Below are positions 9,121-18,049 of a stretch of 56,806 nucleotides of DNA, piece after piece. Position 1 is the first letter of the stretch. Every line of letters starts with the position of its first letter. The notes beneath the pieces were generated by a model. That model was not told the DNA's origin. It was given only the letters and a program-made list of their open reading frames with translations, and ran no database searches. Source of the stretch: Oscillospiraceae bacterium. GTDB lineage: Bacteria > Bacillota > Clostridia > Oscillospirales > Acutalibacteraceae. The stretch lies in the NCBI GenBank assembly GCA_015065965.1, contig SVPH01000017.1, positions 1 to 56,806 of the forward strand. The letters are read 5' to 3'. Both the position numbers and the translations under genes were made by a program.

Positions 9121-10587
9121 TCAGTTTGCCTGTTCAACCGTTCCTCTTGATTTCATAAGACTTTCGTACATAGGCTCAAGTTTTGACTTGCTGAGAGGAT
9201 AGCCGAATTTGAAGAGGATAAACACAAGCGTATACACAATTGCGGGGATAATTGTGCAAACGAAAAGGATTCCGTCACCTACTTCAGGGATGTAGCCCTT
9301 ATCGCCCATTGTTGCACCGTCATATCCTGCAACAGCGCTCAGAAGTTTCATGCCGCCTACATCAGCGATTGTCTGACCGAGGTTACGGCAGAAGGTATAA
9401 ACCGCATAAACCGCGCTTTCACTGCGGATACCTGTTTTATATTCCTGATAATCAATAACATCGGTGATAATCGCCCAGTTAGTGATGCTGACAAAGGAAT
9501 AACCGAATCCAATGATAAATGTGAAAATCATGAAAACAACAGGTGCGCTGCCGAGTCTGTCACAACGGGGAACAACAAAGAACATCAGCACTGCCGCAAC
9601 AGCCGAGAAAAATGTTCCAACGCTGCAGAGTTCTTTTTTGCCGAATTTTTTAACAAGTTTAGGCATAAAGAAAATCATGACTGCCATGGGCAGATAATTT
9701 GCAATTGTGCCGATAATTGAAAGGTCTGTGTTCTCAAAATAGTTCTTATAAAGGTACTGGTTAAGTGAACCGAACTGAAGTTGACCGCTGATAAGAATTC
9801 CCGAAAGTGCTGCAACAACAAAAGGTCTGCTTGTAAGCATTCCTTTATATGTTTTCTTCATATCAACCTTGGGATCTTCTTCGGAAGCAACTCTTTCCTT
9901 AGTTGTTTTGAAGCAAAGGAAGAAGAAGATTATGGACAGAATGCCCATTATGATGCCGAAGGTAAGCATGCCGTTTGCATCGGCAGCCTTTACAGCCACG
10001 CCTTCACTGTTTGTACCGGTTACACTGTATATAATCATGGGACCGATAAGAAGAGGTATTGCGCCGCCCAGACCTGCACCGATTGAACGGAAGGTTGAAA
10101 GAAGAGTTCTGCCCTCAGGGTCATCGGTAATAACCGAAGCAAGCGAACCGTAAGGAATATTGATTGTTGTATACATCATACCAAAGCCGATATATGTAAT
10201 ATACATCATGGTAAGAACAACAGTTTCGCTGGTTGTAAAATCTCTGAAATTAACAAAACAGAGCATTGCCATTATGCCAAGCGGAATTGAAAACCATTTG
10301 ATATAAGGTCTGAATTTTCCGTCTTTATTGGGTCTTTTCTTTGCAACAATGTTGCCCCAGAGAGGGTCATTGATTGCATCCCACAACCTTGCAATAAGCA
10401 AAAGGGTTGTTATTTTATTTTCAGCAACTTTAAGAACATCTGTATAGAAAACTTTAAGATACGATGATATGTAGGTCAGCACAAAAAGGTTGGCCGCATC
10501 GCCGAGCGCATAACCCAGGCCGTCTTTAAAACCGATCTTATTGGGATGCTTGAATTCAGCAGCCTCAAGTGAACGTTGTTTTTCCAA
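9121..10587 (-). CDS. GPH-family (MelB-like) sugar:cation symporter
   Basis: A 488-residue polytopic protein with about twelve membrane segments. The N-terminal signature GLGYALGDAANLF and the LWDAINDPLWG motif after helix 2 are typical of the glycoside-pentoside-hexuronide:cation symporters. It would import a sugar or glycoside with sodium or protons across the cytoplasmic membrane. The start follows an AAGGAGG site and a TTGAAT/TATTCT promoter. It converges with the sulfatase-esterase operon and lies ahead of no other gene on its strand, so it is probably monocistronic. The cargo cannot be read from the sequence; a desulfation substrate or a product of the nearby glycosidases is possible. 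Confidence 0.88.
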   Translation of the reverse strand: MEKQRSLEAAEFKHPNKIGFKDGLGYALGDAANLFVLTYISSYLKVFYTDVLKVAENKITTLLLIARLWDAINDPLWGNIVAKKRPNKDGKFRPYIKWFSIPLGIMAMLCFVNFRDFTTSETVVLTMMYITYIGFGMMYTTINIPYGSLASVITDDPEGRTLLSTFRSIGAGLGGAIPLLIGPMIIYSVTGTNSEGVAVKAADANGMLTFGIIMGILSIIFFFLCFKTTKERVASEEDPKVDMKKTYKGMLTSRPFVVAALSGILISGQLQFGSLNQYLYKNYFENTDLSIIGTIANYLPMAVMIFFMPKLVKKFGKKELCSVGTFFSAVAAVLMFFVVPRCDRLGSAPVVFMIFTFIIGFGYSFVSITNWAIITDVIDYQEYKTGIRSESAVYAVYTFCRNLGQTIADVGGMKLLSAVAGYDGATMGDKGYIPEVGDGILFVCTIIPAIVYTLVFILFKFGYPLSKSKLEPMYESLMKSRGTVEQAN

Positions 10588-10620
10588 CAGAATACCTCCT
10601 TATTCATAAAATTTCATTTT

Positions 10621-10649
10621 AGAATAACATTTTAAAACATAAAATTCAA
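10621..10649 (-). promoter_or_regulatory. Promoter of the sugar symporter gene
   Basis: On the minus strand TTGAAT (10649-10644) is followed after 17 bases by TATTCT (10626-10621), about 30 bases before the AAGGAGG site. Confidence 0.55.
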
Positions 10650-10671
10650 GTAGTTGGCAATATAAATCTAA

Positions 10672-12030
10672 TCAAAACGCAAAATATTTTTCGCGCTGAT
10701 TTCTCACTCTGCCGCTGATAAACTCAAGAGTTTCCTTAGCCCCTTCAACACCGCACGCATAATCTTTCATCGCTCTGCCTTCTTCATAGCAAAGGTCATC
10801 ATGAAGCGGAAAATAATCCTGAAGCAGGAATGTTGCGTATCGTGCAAGCCTGAAATCACCTACAAGACGGAACTCAGTGCTGATGCCGTCAATTGCAATC
10901 GAATAATAATTCTTTATTGAATTGATGATTGCTTCTCTCTCATTTGCAGGCGAGAAAACCATAGTTGAAGCAACATACGCGTTTTCGTTGTTAATTGAAC
11001 TGTGGCTGTCAGTGCTGCCGACAATGGGGAAATTATAGCCCTGAGCCTTGATTTCATAGTATTTATGGGTCTGGAACCCGTTATGCTCATAATAATTTTC
11101 GCCGCCGAGAACTTCAAACGCATCAAAAGGATGAGTTTTGAGCATATAGTCGGTTATGTTTTCGGGAACCTGATGAACATTTGAGAGCCAATAAGGATGG
11201 CAGAAAATACCGAGACCCTCTGCCTTTTTAATGTGGTTAAACACCCACACGCAGCAGGCATATGTAAACGGCTCAATACCTTCAGGGATGTCAAGAGTTT
11301 TTGCAAATTCATCTATTTCAGCACGGAACTCTTCTTCTGACATTGTATCAGGGCAGGAAAATCCTTCAAAAGAACGCTCCTTATCGTTTCTGTAGTATTC
11401 ATCTCTGACAAGAGCATTTACGGAATATTTGCCGCCAAAGTTAACAATATGGATATCGTTGATATGGTCATCGCCGTATTTGGGCATATGAACTTCTTCG
11501 CCGGGGCAGATATTGAATTCAATGGGAACATCTTTATAAATATCAATAGCCTCAAGCGATGGCCAATAGCGGTGATGATCCGTTATTGCAAAGAAATCGT
11601 AGCCGTGTTTTCTGTAATTTGCGCAGACGATTGCGGGTGACTGCCTGCCGTCCGAACAGCAGGTATGCATATGAAGGTCACCGATAAGAGGATACCTGCC
11701 GCAAAGGTCCTCATCAAGAGCATAAACACTCAGTTCAAGAAGTTCTTTGTTTGAGTTTTTATCATAGATTCTGGCATAATACTGCTGCTCACGAGGAAAA
11801 GTATGAGTAAACTTTATACAGCCGTCAAACTCAAACGGAACTTCATATCCGTTGCCTCTGTGAGGGTAATTCCTCGGATCACCGTCATCAAGCCCAAAGA
11901 TTTTGAGCACTATATCATCGGGATTTTTAAATTCAGCATGGTAACCGAGAGGTTTGATTGTTATTGTAACTTCTTTACCGGCAGGAAAAACCTTCGGGTA
12001 AATATCATAATAATGAAGTTCTGTTCTCAT
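10672..12030 (-). CDS. PHP-domain metal-dependent hydrolase
   Basis: Residues ~115 onward contain the PHP metal motifs in order: DLHMHTCCSDG (HxH), ITDHH, GEEVH, a FCHPYW segment and GSTDSH near the end. PHP domains bind two or three metals and hydrolyse phosphate esters; members include histidinol phosphatases, polymerase subunits and many uncharacterised phosphoesterases. The first ~110 residues form a separate beta-rich domain of unknown role. AAGGAG precedes the start. It lies 12 bases after the oxidoreductase gene on the same strand, so the two form an operon. The context of sugar genes suggests a sugar-phosphate substrate, but that is inference. Confidence 0.8.
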   Translation of the reverse strand: MRTELHYYDIYPKVFPAGKEVTITIKPLGYHAEFKNPDDIVLKIFGLDDGDPRNYPHRGNGYEVPFEFDGCIKFTHTFPREQQYYARIYDKNSNKELLELSVYALDEDLCGRYPLIGDLHMHTCCSDGRQSPAIVCANYRKHGYDFFAITDHHRYWPSLEAIDIYKDVPIEFNICPGEEVHMPKYGDDHINDIHIVNFGGKYSVNALVRDEYYRNDKERSFEGFSCPDTMSEEEFRAEIDEFAKTLDIPEGIEPFTYACCVWVFNHIKKAEGLGIFCHPYWLSNVHQVPENITDYMLKTHPFDAFEVLGGENYYEHNGFQTHKYYEIKAQGYNFPIVGSTDSHSSINNENAYVASTMVFSPANEREAIINSIKNYYSIAIDGISTEFRLVGDFRLARYATFLLQDYFPLHDDLCYEEGRAMKDYACGVEGAKETLEFISGRVRNQREKYFAF

Positions 12031-12042
12031 AATAACATCTCC

Positions 12043-13029
12043 TTAAATTTCAACAGTTTTGCCTGTTTCATATGAAATATATGAATTTTCAAGCAGAACC
12101 GCAAGTTCAATAGCATCCTTCATGCCGATGCCTGCAGGTGAACCTGTGCCGTTGATACACGCATCAACAAATCGTTCAATAGGATGTTCATCCTCATCCG
12201 GAAGTCTGTCCGGCGAAATAAAGCCTTTGTTGAGTTTTGCGGTTTCGGTTGTTTTGTACTTGATTTCGCCGCCCTGCCAAAGAAGTATACCGTCTGTACC
12301 GTGAACTTCAATTGTATACGGTGATGAATAAGCGAGGAATGAAGTTTCGGAAACACCGATTGCTCCGTTTTCAAATTCGATGACGGAAATTGCATTTTCA
12401 TCAACAGGTGTTCCGAGAACGGAGTTTGCAATGCCCGTTATTTTTTTAGGCTTTCCGCAAAGATAAGCAAGGAGATACATCGGATGGCAGCCGAGGTCCA
12501 TCATTGCACCGCCTGCGCAGTCTTCTTTAACAAACCAGTATTCGGGCAGCCAATTTCCGCTGACACCGTTATGCGCATTGCGCACTCTTACATTTGTTAC
12601 TCTGCCGAAATCTCCGTTTTCAATATGTTCTTTTGCAAACTTTACGACAGGCCATGCCTTATGAGGGAAAGAAATAACAAAAGTCACTCCGTTTTCTTCA
12701 ACTGCTTTTGCAATTTCATTGCATTCAGCAACGGTGCACGCAAGAGTCTTTTCGGTAAATATGTGCTTGCCGGCCTTTGCAGCACGCAAAAGCACATCGG
12801 TATGCATTGTTGTTGGAGTACAGCAGCAAACAGCATCAACATCGTCCCTTGCAAGGAGAGTATCAAGGTCTGACTCAAAATCAACACCGAGTTTCTGTGC
12901 CCACTCCGCACCTCTTTCCGGCTTCTCATCCCATACGGCTGTAATCTCTGCCTTGCCTGTTTCTAAAAAATCTCTTGCATATCCTTCAGCATGAACATGC
13001 CATTTTGAAAGCATTGCAACTCTGAGCAT
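12043..13029 (-). CDS. Gfo/Idh/MocA-family NAD(P)-dependent oxidoreductase
   Basis: The 328-residue protein has an N-terminal Rossmann domain and a C-terminal beta-sheet domain of the Gfo/Idh/MocA type (EYWFVKEDCAGGAMMDLGCHPMYLL). The conserved lysine is in EKTLACT, the family's EKP motif with Thr in place of Pro. A strong AGGAGG (13038-13043) fixes the start at 13029 rather than the earlier in-frame codon. Such enzymes oxidise or epimerise sugars, inositols or their derivatives in the cytosol. It is the first gene of an operon with the PHP hydrolase. The N-terminus (MLRVAMLSKWHVHAEGY) lacks the classical glycine-rich loop but matches a known subgroup of the family. Confidence 0.85.
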   Translation of the reverse strand: MLRVAMLSKWHVHAEGYARDFLETGKAEITAVWDEKPERGAEWAQKLGVDFESDLDTLLARDDVDAVCCCTPTTMHTDVLLRAAKAGKHIFTEKTLACTVAECNEIAKAVEENGVTFVISFPHKAWPVVKFAKEHIENGDFGRVTNVRVRNAHNGVSGNWLPEYWFVKEDCAGGAMMDLGCHPMYLLAYLCGKPKKITGIANSVLGTPVDENAISVIEFENGAIGVSETSFLAYSSPYTIEVHGTDGILLWQGGEIKYKTTETAKLNKGFISPDRLPDEDEHPIERFVDACINGTGSPAGIGMKDAIELAVLLENSYISYETGKTVEI

Positions 13030-13094
13030 AATCAAATCCTCCTGTTTTGCGGAAAACCGCAATTTTACTGTTTTATATTACCATAACAAAACAA

Positions 13095-13121
13095 AAAAGT
13101 CGAGATGTTTTCCCGACTTTT
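13095..13121 (-). terminator. Terminator of the small membrane protein gene
   Basis: Arms AAAAGTCG / CGACTTTT close a short loop, and the minus-strand 3' side continues in a T-rich run. It lies between the 83-residue gene and the oxidoreductase. Confidence 0.7.
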
Positions 13122-13159
13122 CGTGTTCTTGAAATAATAATATTTCTGTGATATAATTA

Positions 13160-13411
13160 CTACTCTGACAGATTTTCCTTGTGCTTTGAGGAATATTCAA
13201 GCGCAAGCGAACCGATACATACAAAAACCGTAACAGGTCTGACTGCCGCAAGCAGTTTTTCACTGACATCAACGGCTTTATAATAATCAAACCACTCCCC
13301 CGCTCCTATGTAGAATACGGTTGAAACGGCAAGCATCAAAATTATGATTATCCAACCAAAAGTAAAAACTCTTTTTGTCGGGCGGTGTATCTGAGAAAAA
13401 ATCCTTTTCAT
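13160..13411 (-). CDS. Small two-helix membrane protein, unknown function
   Basis: The 83-residue product has a basic N-terminus, a membrane segment at ~17-36 (TFGWIIIILMLAVSTVFYIG) and a second weaker one at ~58-70. I do not recognise the family. A textbook promoter, an AAGGAGG ribosome site and a terminator frame it, so it is a real, separately transcribed gene. It is divergent from the isomerase-like gene at 13494. Confidence 0.7.
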   Translation of the reverse strand: MKRIFSQIHRPTKRVFTFGWIIIILMLAVSTVFYIGAGEWFDYYKAVDVSEKLLAAVRPVTVFVCIGSLALEYSSKHKENLSE

Positions 13412-13431
13412 ATATGCCTCCTTATACTGAA

Positions 13432-13460
13432 ATTATACAATATAAAGTGCGCTGTTTCAA
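13432..13460 (-). promoter_or_regulatory. Promoter of the small membrane protein gene
   Basis: On the minus strand TTGAAA (13460-13455), a 17-base spacer and a perfect TATAAT (13437-13432) precede AAGGAGG. Confidence 0.7.
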
Positions 13461-13493
13461 ACATAAAATATTACCAATCAAGGAATGAACAAA

Positions 13494-14267
13494 ATGGCTT
13501 TCGGAATATCAACCTCCTGCCTCTATCCCATGACAACAGAAAAATCGCTTGATACACTCGGTAAAATGGGTGTAAAAACATGCGAAGTTTTTCTCAATTC
13601 CATAAGCGAAACAACAACGCAATTTGCAAAAATTCTGAATGATATAAAAGATTATCACGGCATGGAGATTGTATCCGTTCATCCGTTTTCTTCTTTTTCG
13701 GAAACCTATATGATGTTCAGCCAATACGAAAGGCGTTTTAATGATATTCTTGAATTTTATAAAAAGTGTTTTGAAGTAACAAACCTTCTCGGCGCAAGAA
13801 TTTCCATAATTCACGGCTCTCTGCTCACGGGTGACCTCAGTTACAATGAATATTTCTGCCGTTTTCAAGAAATTATTAATGCAGGCAAAGAATTCGGCAT
13901 AACCGTATGCCAAGAGAATGTTAACCGCCATTTCAGCGAAAATCCCGAATTCCTTAAGAAGATGCGCAGTGAACTCGGCAGGGATTTTAAAATGGTTTTT
14001 GATGTTAAACAAGCCGTAAGAGCAGGCTTTTCTCCCCTTGATTTTGCCGAAGAATTCAAAAAAGACATTGTCCACATTCATATCAGTGATCATGATAAAA
14101 ACCGCGATTGTCTGCCTCCCGGCTGCGGTAACTTTGAGTTCAAAAAACTGATTGAAATAATGGACTCTGCTGATTATAAAGGTGATTATATCATTGAACT
14201 TTACAGAAATAATTTCGGTCAGCCGAGCGAACTTACTCAGGCACTTGCTTATATGCAAATTTTGTGA
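13494..14267 (+). CDS. Sugar phosphate isomerase/epimerase-like TIM barrel
   Basis: The 257-residue protein has the xylose isomerase-like / AP endonuclease 2 barrel fold: FGISTSCLYP at the start, EIVSVHPFSSF, ISIIHGS, ITVCQENVNR, MVFDVKQAVRAG and IVHIHISDHD near the end, giving the usual Glu, Asp and His metal ligands. Such enzymes isomerise or epimerise sugars, inositols or keto-sugar derivatives. An ATG at 13485 is in frame, but AAGGA lies too close to it, so 13494 is preferred. It may serve the same pathway as the divergent oxidoreductase and PHP genes; this is inference. Confidence 0.8.
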   Translation: MAFGISTSCLYPMTTEKSLDTLGKMGVKTCEVFLNSISETTTQFAKILNDIKDYHGMEIVSVHPFSSFSETYMMFSQYERRFNDILEFYKKCFEVTNLLGARISIIHGSLLTGDLSYNEYFCRFQEIINAGKEFGITVCQENVNRHFSENPEFLKKMRSELGRDFKMVFDVKQAVRAGFSPLDFAEEFKKDIVHIHISDHDKNRDCLPPGCGNFEFKKLIEIMDSADYKGDYIIELYRNNFGQPSELTQALAYMQIL

Positions 14268-14273
14268 AATTGC

Positions 14274-14301
14274 TTGCAAAATCCGCAAAGTATGTTATAC
14301 T
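14274..14301 (+). promoter_or_regulatory. Promoter of nrdR
   Basis: TTGCAA, a 16-base spacer and TATACT lie about 36 bases before the nrdR start. No clear NrdR box pair was recognised here. Confidence 0.55.
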
Positions 14302-14337
14302 GAATAATGTAAATAATTTTTAAGGAGAATAAAGGTT

Positions 14338-14793
14338 ATGAAATGTCCGTTTTGTAACTGCGAAGAAAGCAAGGTTATTGATTCAAGACCCACAGATGAA
14401 GGCGAGCGCATCCGCCGCCGCAGAGAATGCATCAGTTGCCAAAAGCGTTTTACAACTTACGAAATAATTGAAAGCGTTCCCGTAATTGTTGTAAAAAAGG
14501 ATAAATCAAGAGAAGTTTTTGACCGCAGCAAACTCTTTAACGGTATGCTCAGAGCCTGTGAAAAAAGACCTGTCGGTATAGAAGAACTCGAGAAAGCCGT
14601 TTCAGAAATCGAAAGCACTCTTCAAAACTCTCTTGACAGAGAAATTACATCTGTGCATATCGGTGAACTTGCAATGGACAAACTCAGAGAACTTGATGAA
14701 GTTGCATATGTTCGCTTTGCTTCGGTTTACCGTCAGTTCAAGGATATAAACACTTTTATGGATGAACTCGCAAAAATTCTTAGCGAAAAATAA
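14338..14793 (+). CDS. nrdR: Transcriptional repressor NrdR
   Basis: The 151-residue protein has the full NrdR layout: an N-terminal zinc ribbon ([18 protein letters not shown] ... [12 protein letters not shown], four Cys) and an ATP-cone domain ([18 protein letters not shown] ... [15 protein letters not shown]). It senses ATP/dATP and represses ribonucleotide reductase genes by binding NrdR boxes. Length matches the family (about 150). The ribosome site is AAGGAG. It is transcribed from its own promoter and ends at a terminator, so it is a single-gene unit; no reductase gene lies in the window. Confidence 0.97.
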   Translation: MKCPFCNCEESKVIDSRPTDEGERIRRRRECISCQKRFTTYEIIESVPVIVVKKDKSREVFDRSKLFNGMLRACEKRPVGIEELEKAVSEIESTLQNSLDREITSVHIGELAMDKLRELDEVAYVRFASVYRQFKDINTFMDELAKILSEK

Positions 14794-14804
14794 TAAATCA
14801 TACG

Positions 14805-14834
14805 GGAGCGTGGTTATTTGCCATGCTCCTTTTT
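14805..14834 (+). terminator. Terminator of nrdR
   Basis: Nine-base arms GGAGCGTGG / CCATGCTCC with one G-T pair and a seven-base loop, followed by five T. Confidence 0.8.
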
Positions 14835-14848
14835 AGGGTGAGATATTA

Positions 14849-15703
14849 ATGAAAAAATGCTTATCGCTCCTTCTTGCCTTGCTGCTGATTTTTCTCTGTT
14901 CGTGCAAGAACGAAGAACCTTTAAAACACAAAACAGCCGATATGCTCAACATAACAAACACTGATAAAACATTTCAAGGATGCATGAGCAGGCTGAATTC
15001 CGTAATTGACGCAATGAGCGCAAAAATAGAAATACTTGAAAGCGCTCATAACTCGGTTATTAAATCAGAAAACCCTGATGAATATTTTCTTGAAGAAGAT
15101 TATATCCTCACATCTTTTGAACCGTTTATTCTTGCATCTTCACCAATCACCGACGGTTTCACATCGGACATGACCAACGAATCCGCTCAGGAGTATTATA
15201 AACTGAACAGCAACGGTATGGATATAATTTTTGAATCCGAAAACGAAAACTATAATCTCACTTTTGTTTCGGAGTCACTTGTTGAAAACTACACTGCCGA
15301 GTACGATGCGGAAAATGACAGCCTGAGATATACACACAGCGTTGAAGATGACGGTGCTGAAACGGTTAAAGAGTTCCTTGAATTTGCCAAGACAGAAAGC
15401 GAAGGCTATGTTATTCAAAACCTTACGCAGCGCTGTTACATTGAATTCAACTCTGATGATGAGATTGTTTATTTCTGCTACGGAGAACTTAAGGGAGATG
15501 AATTTTCTCCCGATGAAAGCATTTATCCCCTGCCGCAAGAAGAAACAGATGGTTTCTGGGTAACCTCAAAGGGTAAAATGATGTTCTCCAATATTCACAC
15601 TTATGAAAACGGCATTCTTATCCATGAGGATTGCAGCAGCGGTCCTTGGAAAACAATAAAAATAAATGCCGATGACTTTGCTTCGGCTTTTTACAGGCAG
15701 TGA
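14849..15703 (+). CDS. Lipoprotein of unknown function
   Basis: The 284-residue protein starts with a lipoprotein signal and lipobox LCSC (Cys19). The mature part is acidic, with no motif I recognise; residues ~35-60 could form a helix and the rest is probably beta-rich. The gene starts right after the nrdR terminator and its stop lies four bases before the YbaK-domain start, so those two are likely co-transcribed. It should sit on the outer face of the cytoplasmic membrane. No function is proposed. Confidence 0.75.
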   Translation: MKKCLSLLLALLLIFLCSCKNEEPLKHKTADMLNITNTDKTFQGCMSRLNSVIDAMSAKIEILESAHNSVIKSENPDEYFLEEDYILTSFEPFILASSPITDGFTSDMTNESAQEYYKLNSNGMDIIFESENENYNLTFVSESLVENYTAEYDAENDSLRYTHSVEDDGAETVKEFLEFAKTESEGYVIQNLTQRCYIEFNSDDEIVYFCYGELKGDEFSPDESIYPLPQEETDGFWVTSKGKMMFSNIHTYENGILIHEDCSSGPWKTIKINADDFASAFYRQ

Positions 15704-15707
15704 TATT

Positions 15708-16208
15708 ATGAATCTGAGTGAAAACGCTTCTCAGGTATGCGAATATATTGAAAAAATCGGAATTGAATACGATATAGTTACTCATGAACCCGTTTTTTCT
15801 CTTGAAGAATGTCAAAGAATTAACGGATTAATTAACGGCGTAATATGCAAAAACCTGCTTCTCAAAACAGATTCGGGAAAAATTTTTTATCTGTTTATGA
15901 TAAAAGACAACAAAAGATTTGTCACAAAAGATGTTTCAAAAAAACTCGGATGCTCACGGCTTTCATTTGCATCAGAAAAGTATATGGAGGATATGCTGAA
16001 CACCTGTGCAGGCTCGCTGAGCGTAACAAGCCTTATTTTTGATAAAGAGAAAAATGTTTCCCTTGCAATAGACAGCGACGTACTTAAAGAAGAATTCATC
16101 TGTTGCCATCCGAGCGACAACACTGCAACGCTGAAGATAAAAACAGAAGAAATCCTGAATGTTTTCTTGCCGTCACTCGGCATAGAACCAAAAATAATTG
16201 AAGTATAA
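15708..16208 (+). CDS. YbaK/ProX-type aminoacyl-tRNA editing protein
   Basis: The 166-residue protein matches free-standing prolyl-tRNA editing domains (YbaK/EbsC/ProX): EYDIVTHEPVFS at the start, KNLLLKTDSGK with the conserved lysine, and CHPSDNTATLKIKTEEI near the end, equivalent to the HP-NT motif. Such proteins hydrolyse tRNA(Pro) mischarged with Ala (ProX) or Cys (YbaK). An earlier in-frame ATG at 15666 lies inside the lipoprotein gene, so 15708 is taken as start. It is the last gene of its transcript, closed by the hairpin at 16214. Confidence 0.87.
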   Translation: MNLSENASQVCEYIEKIGIEYDIVTHEPVFSLEECQRINGLINGVICKNLLLKTDSGKIFYLFMIKDNKRFVTKDVSKKLGCSRLSFASEKYMEDMLNTCAGSLSVTSLIFDKEKNVSLAIDSDVLKEEFICCHPSDNTATLKIKTEEILNVFLPSLGIEPKIIEV

Positions 16209-16213
16209 AATAA

Positions 16214-16242
16214 AACGGCAGTTCAAACCTGAACTGCCGTTT
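16214..16242. terminator. Bidirectional terminator between ProX-like and acyl-CoA ligase genes
   Basis: Arms AACGGCAGTTC / GAACTGCCGTT with a six-base loop and A/T-rich flanks. The stem is the same eleven bases as at 9081. Confidence 0.85.
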
Positions 16243-16248
16243 ACTGTT

Positions 16249-17886
16249 TTATTTATAGTTTCTTGCAATTTTAAGAGTTGTTGTTTTGGGGAACTCTTCA
16301 TCGCGGACTTTATATTTGCCGATATTCTTGAAAAGAGGCATGCTGCGGTTAAAATCATCAACAGCAGATCTGATATTGCTCCTTGCATCGGGATAATCTT
16401 CTTCGTTGAGGAAAAATTCAGCAACTATTTTACCGTTTTCCTCATAAACAAGAACTTCCTTAACAAAATCAATTCTTGAAAGTTTATCTTCAAGTTCCTC
16501 AGGTGAAACGTTTTTACCGTTTGAAAGGCAGATAAGATTCTTCTTTCTGCCAACCATGAATAAGAAACCTTCACTGTCAATTCTGCCGTGGTCGCCTGTT
16601 TTAAACCACTCGCCGTCAAATGCTTCCGCTGTGGCTTCAGGGTCGTTATAATAACCCTTCATAACATTTGTACCCTTAACGTAAATTTCGCCGACGCCCT
16701 CTTCATCGGGATTGTGAATTTTAATTTCACAGCAATCAAGGGGAACACCTACCGAACCGAACTTGCGGGCACCGGGTCTGTTACAGGTTATTGCCGGCGA
16801 ACACTCTGTCATACCGTAACCATTATATATTTCAATACCGAATTCATGCATACCTTTCTCATATTTCGGATCAAGGTTTGCACCGCCGCAAACAATCATA
16901 TTGAGATTGCCGCCAAGGTTATCAATAATTGTTTTAAAAATCTTGCGTCTTCTGTCAATTCCGAGTTTAAGAAGTGTGTTGCTGATTTTAAGGCCCTTTT
17001 TGAGAATATCCTCTCTGCCTGTTCTTCTTGCTGTTTTCCAGATGCGGTCATAAATTGTTTCAACAACAAGGGGCACTCCCGAGAAATTATAAGGATGATA
17101 TTTCTTTAAATCACCCTGAATATTTCCTATACCGTCACAAAGATATCCCCACTCGGTAAGAATATATGACGAGAAAAGAGCGCTGACCCATGCATATGTA
17201 TGGTTAAGAGGAAGAAATCCGATGGCATGGCGGCCTGTGTGTGCACGGCAAGCCGATGAACAGTTACTTGCAATATTGAAATGAGTAAGCATAACGCCCT
17301 TACTCTTTGCAGTTGTTCCCGAAGTATATGCAATACAGGCAAGGTCATCCGGCATTACATCTGCCTTTATGAACGAATCATCGCCATTCTGCATTGCTTT
17401 TCTGCCTTCTTTGAGATAAACATCGTAATAATCGCTGATATTGAAATAATGCATCTCCGGCATATTGGGGTCCGCTTTGAAGTCCTCTGCCATTTTAATG
17501 AACTTGTGAGTATAAACAAGTGCATCACAGCCGCAACGGATAAGTTGATCCGCAAGATCCTCTGCCGAAAGTTTGCAGTCCATGGGAACAGTTATGTTGC
17601 CGCCGACAAGAGTAGCATAATAAACAATCATCCACTCATAGCAGTTTTCACCGATAATTGCAATTTTCTTTTTGCCGTTAAGACCTTTGAGATTAAAGAA
17701 AGTACCTATTGCGCTCATTTCTTCAAAAGTCTGGTTAAAACTTCTTTCGCACTCATTCTTGTCTTTGTCAAGAAAAACAAACTGTCTTTTGTCGCCGCCC
17801 TTTTCCGTACCTTTTACAACTATCTCTTTTATAGTTTTGTATGTAGGCAGATTTGCATTGGCTAAATTTACATTCTTTTTCTTCAT
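16249..17886 (-). CDS. AMP-forming acyl-CoA/acyl-acid ligase
   Basis: The 545-residue protein has the ANL adenylate-forming layout: P-loop YTSGTTAKSKGVMLTH, GYGMTECSP in the middle, GEWFKTGDHGRIDSEGF with the conserved Asp, and the hinge/C-terminal domain starting at GRKKNLICLSNGKNVSPEELE. It activates a carboxylic acid, most likely a fatty acid, with ATP and joins it to CoA or another thiol. The usual catalytic lysine near the C-terminus may lie in FPKTTTLKIARN. A full promoter (TTGAAA/TAAAAT) and an AGGAGG site precede it. It is divergent from a DUF212 gene and a phosphopantetheinyl transferase; carrier proteins are not in the window, so a joint pathway is a guess. Confidence 0.9.
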   Translation of the reverse strand: MKKKNVNLANANLPTYKTIKEIVVKGTEKGGDKRQFVFLDKDKNECERSFNQTFEEMSAIGTFFNLKGLNGKKKIAIIGENCYEWMIVYYATLVGGNITVPMDCKLSAEDLADQLIRCGCDALVYTHKFIKMAEDFKADPNMPEMHYFNISDYYDVYLKEGRKAMQNGDDSFIKADVMPDDLACIAYTSGTTAKSKGVMLTHFNIASNCSSACRAHTGRHAIGFLPLNHTYAWVSALFSSYILTEWGYLCDGIGNIQGDLKKYHPYNFSGVPLVVETIYDRIWKTARRTGREDILKKGLKISNTLLKLGIDRRRKIFKTIIDNLGGNLNMIVCGGANLDPKYEKGMHEFGIEIYNGYGMTECSPAITCNRPGARKFGSVGVPLDCCEIKIHNPDEEGVGEIYVKGTNVMKGYYNDPEATAEAFDGEWFKTGDHGRIDSEGFLFMVGRKKNLICLSNGKNVSPEELEDKLSRIDFVKEVLVYEENGKIVAEFFLNEEDYPDARSNIRSAVDDFNRSMPLFKNIGKYKVRDEEFPKTTTLKIARNYK

Positions 17887-17936
17887 TGTTTACCTCCTGA
17901 AGTAAAAAAGGAAACAAAAACTGATTTCCGACGGTT

Positions 17937-17965
17937 ATTTTAACACACTAATCGCTGTTTTTCAA
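17937..17965 (-). promoter_or_regulatory. Promoter of the acyl-CoA ligase gene
   Basis: Minus strand: TTGAAA (17965-17960), 17-base spacer, TAAAAT (17942-17937). It lies back to back with the promoter at 17976. Confidence 0.55.
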
Positions 17966-17975
17966 CAAAAAGGTA

Positions 17976-18004
17976 TTGATTTTTTTCAGTCAATGTTGTA
18001 TGAT
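17976..18004 (+). promoter_or_regulatory. Promoter of the DUF212-PPTase operon
   Basis: TTGATT, a 17-base spacer and TATGAT lie 46 bases before the DUF212 start. Confidence 0.6.
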
Positions 18005-18049
18005 TAACTGAACTATGATTTTTAAAAGCATTGTTTTAAGGAGTTTAAT

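Noticed and set aside
13509-14288. 259-codon frame on the minus strand
   Set aside because: It is the mirror of the isomerase-like gene and has no family features.
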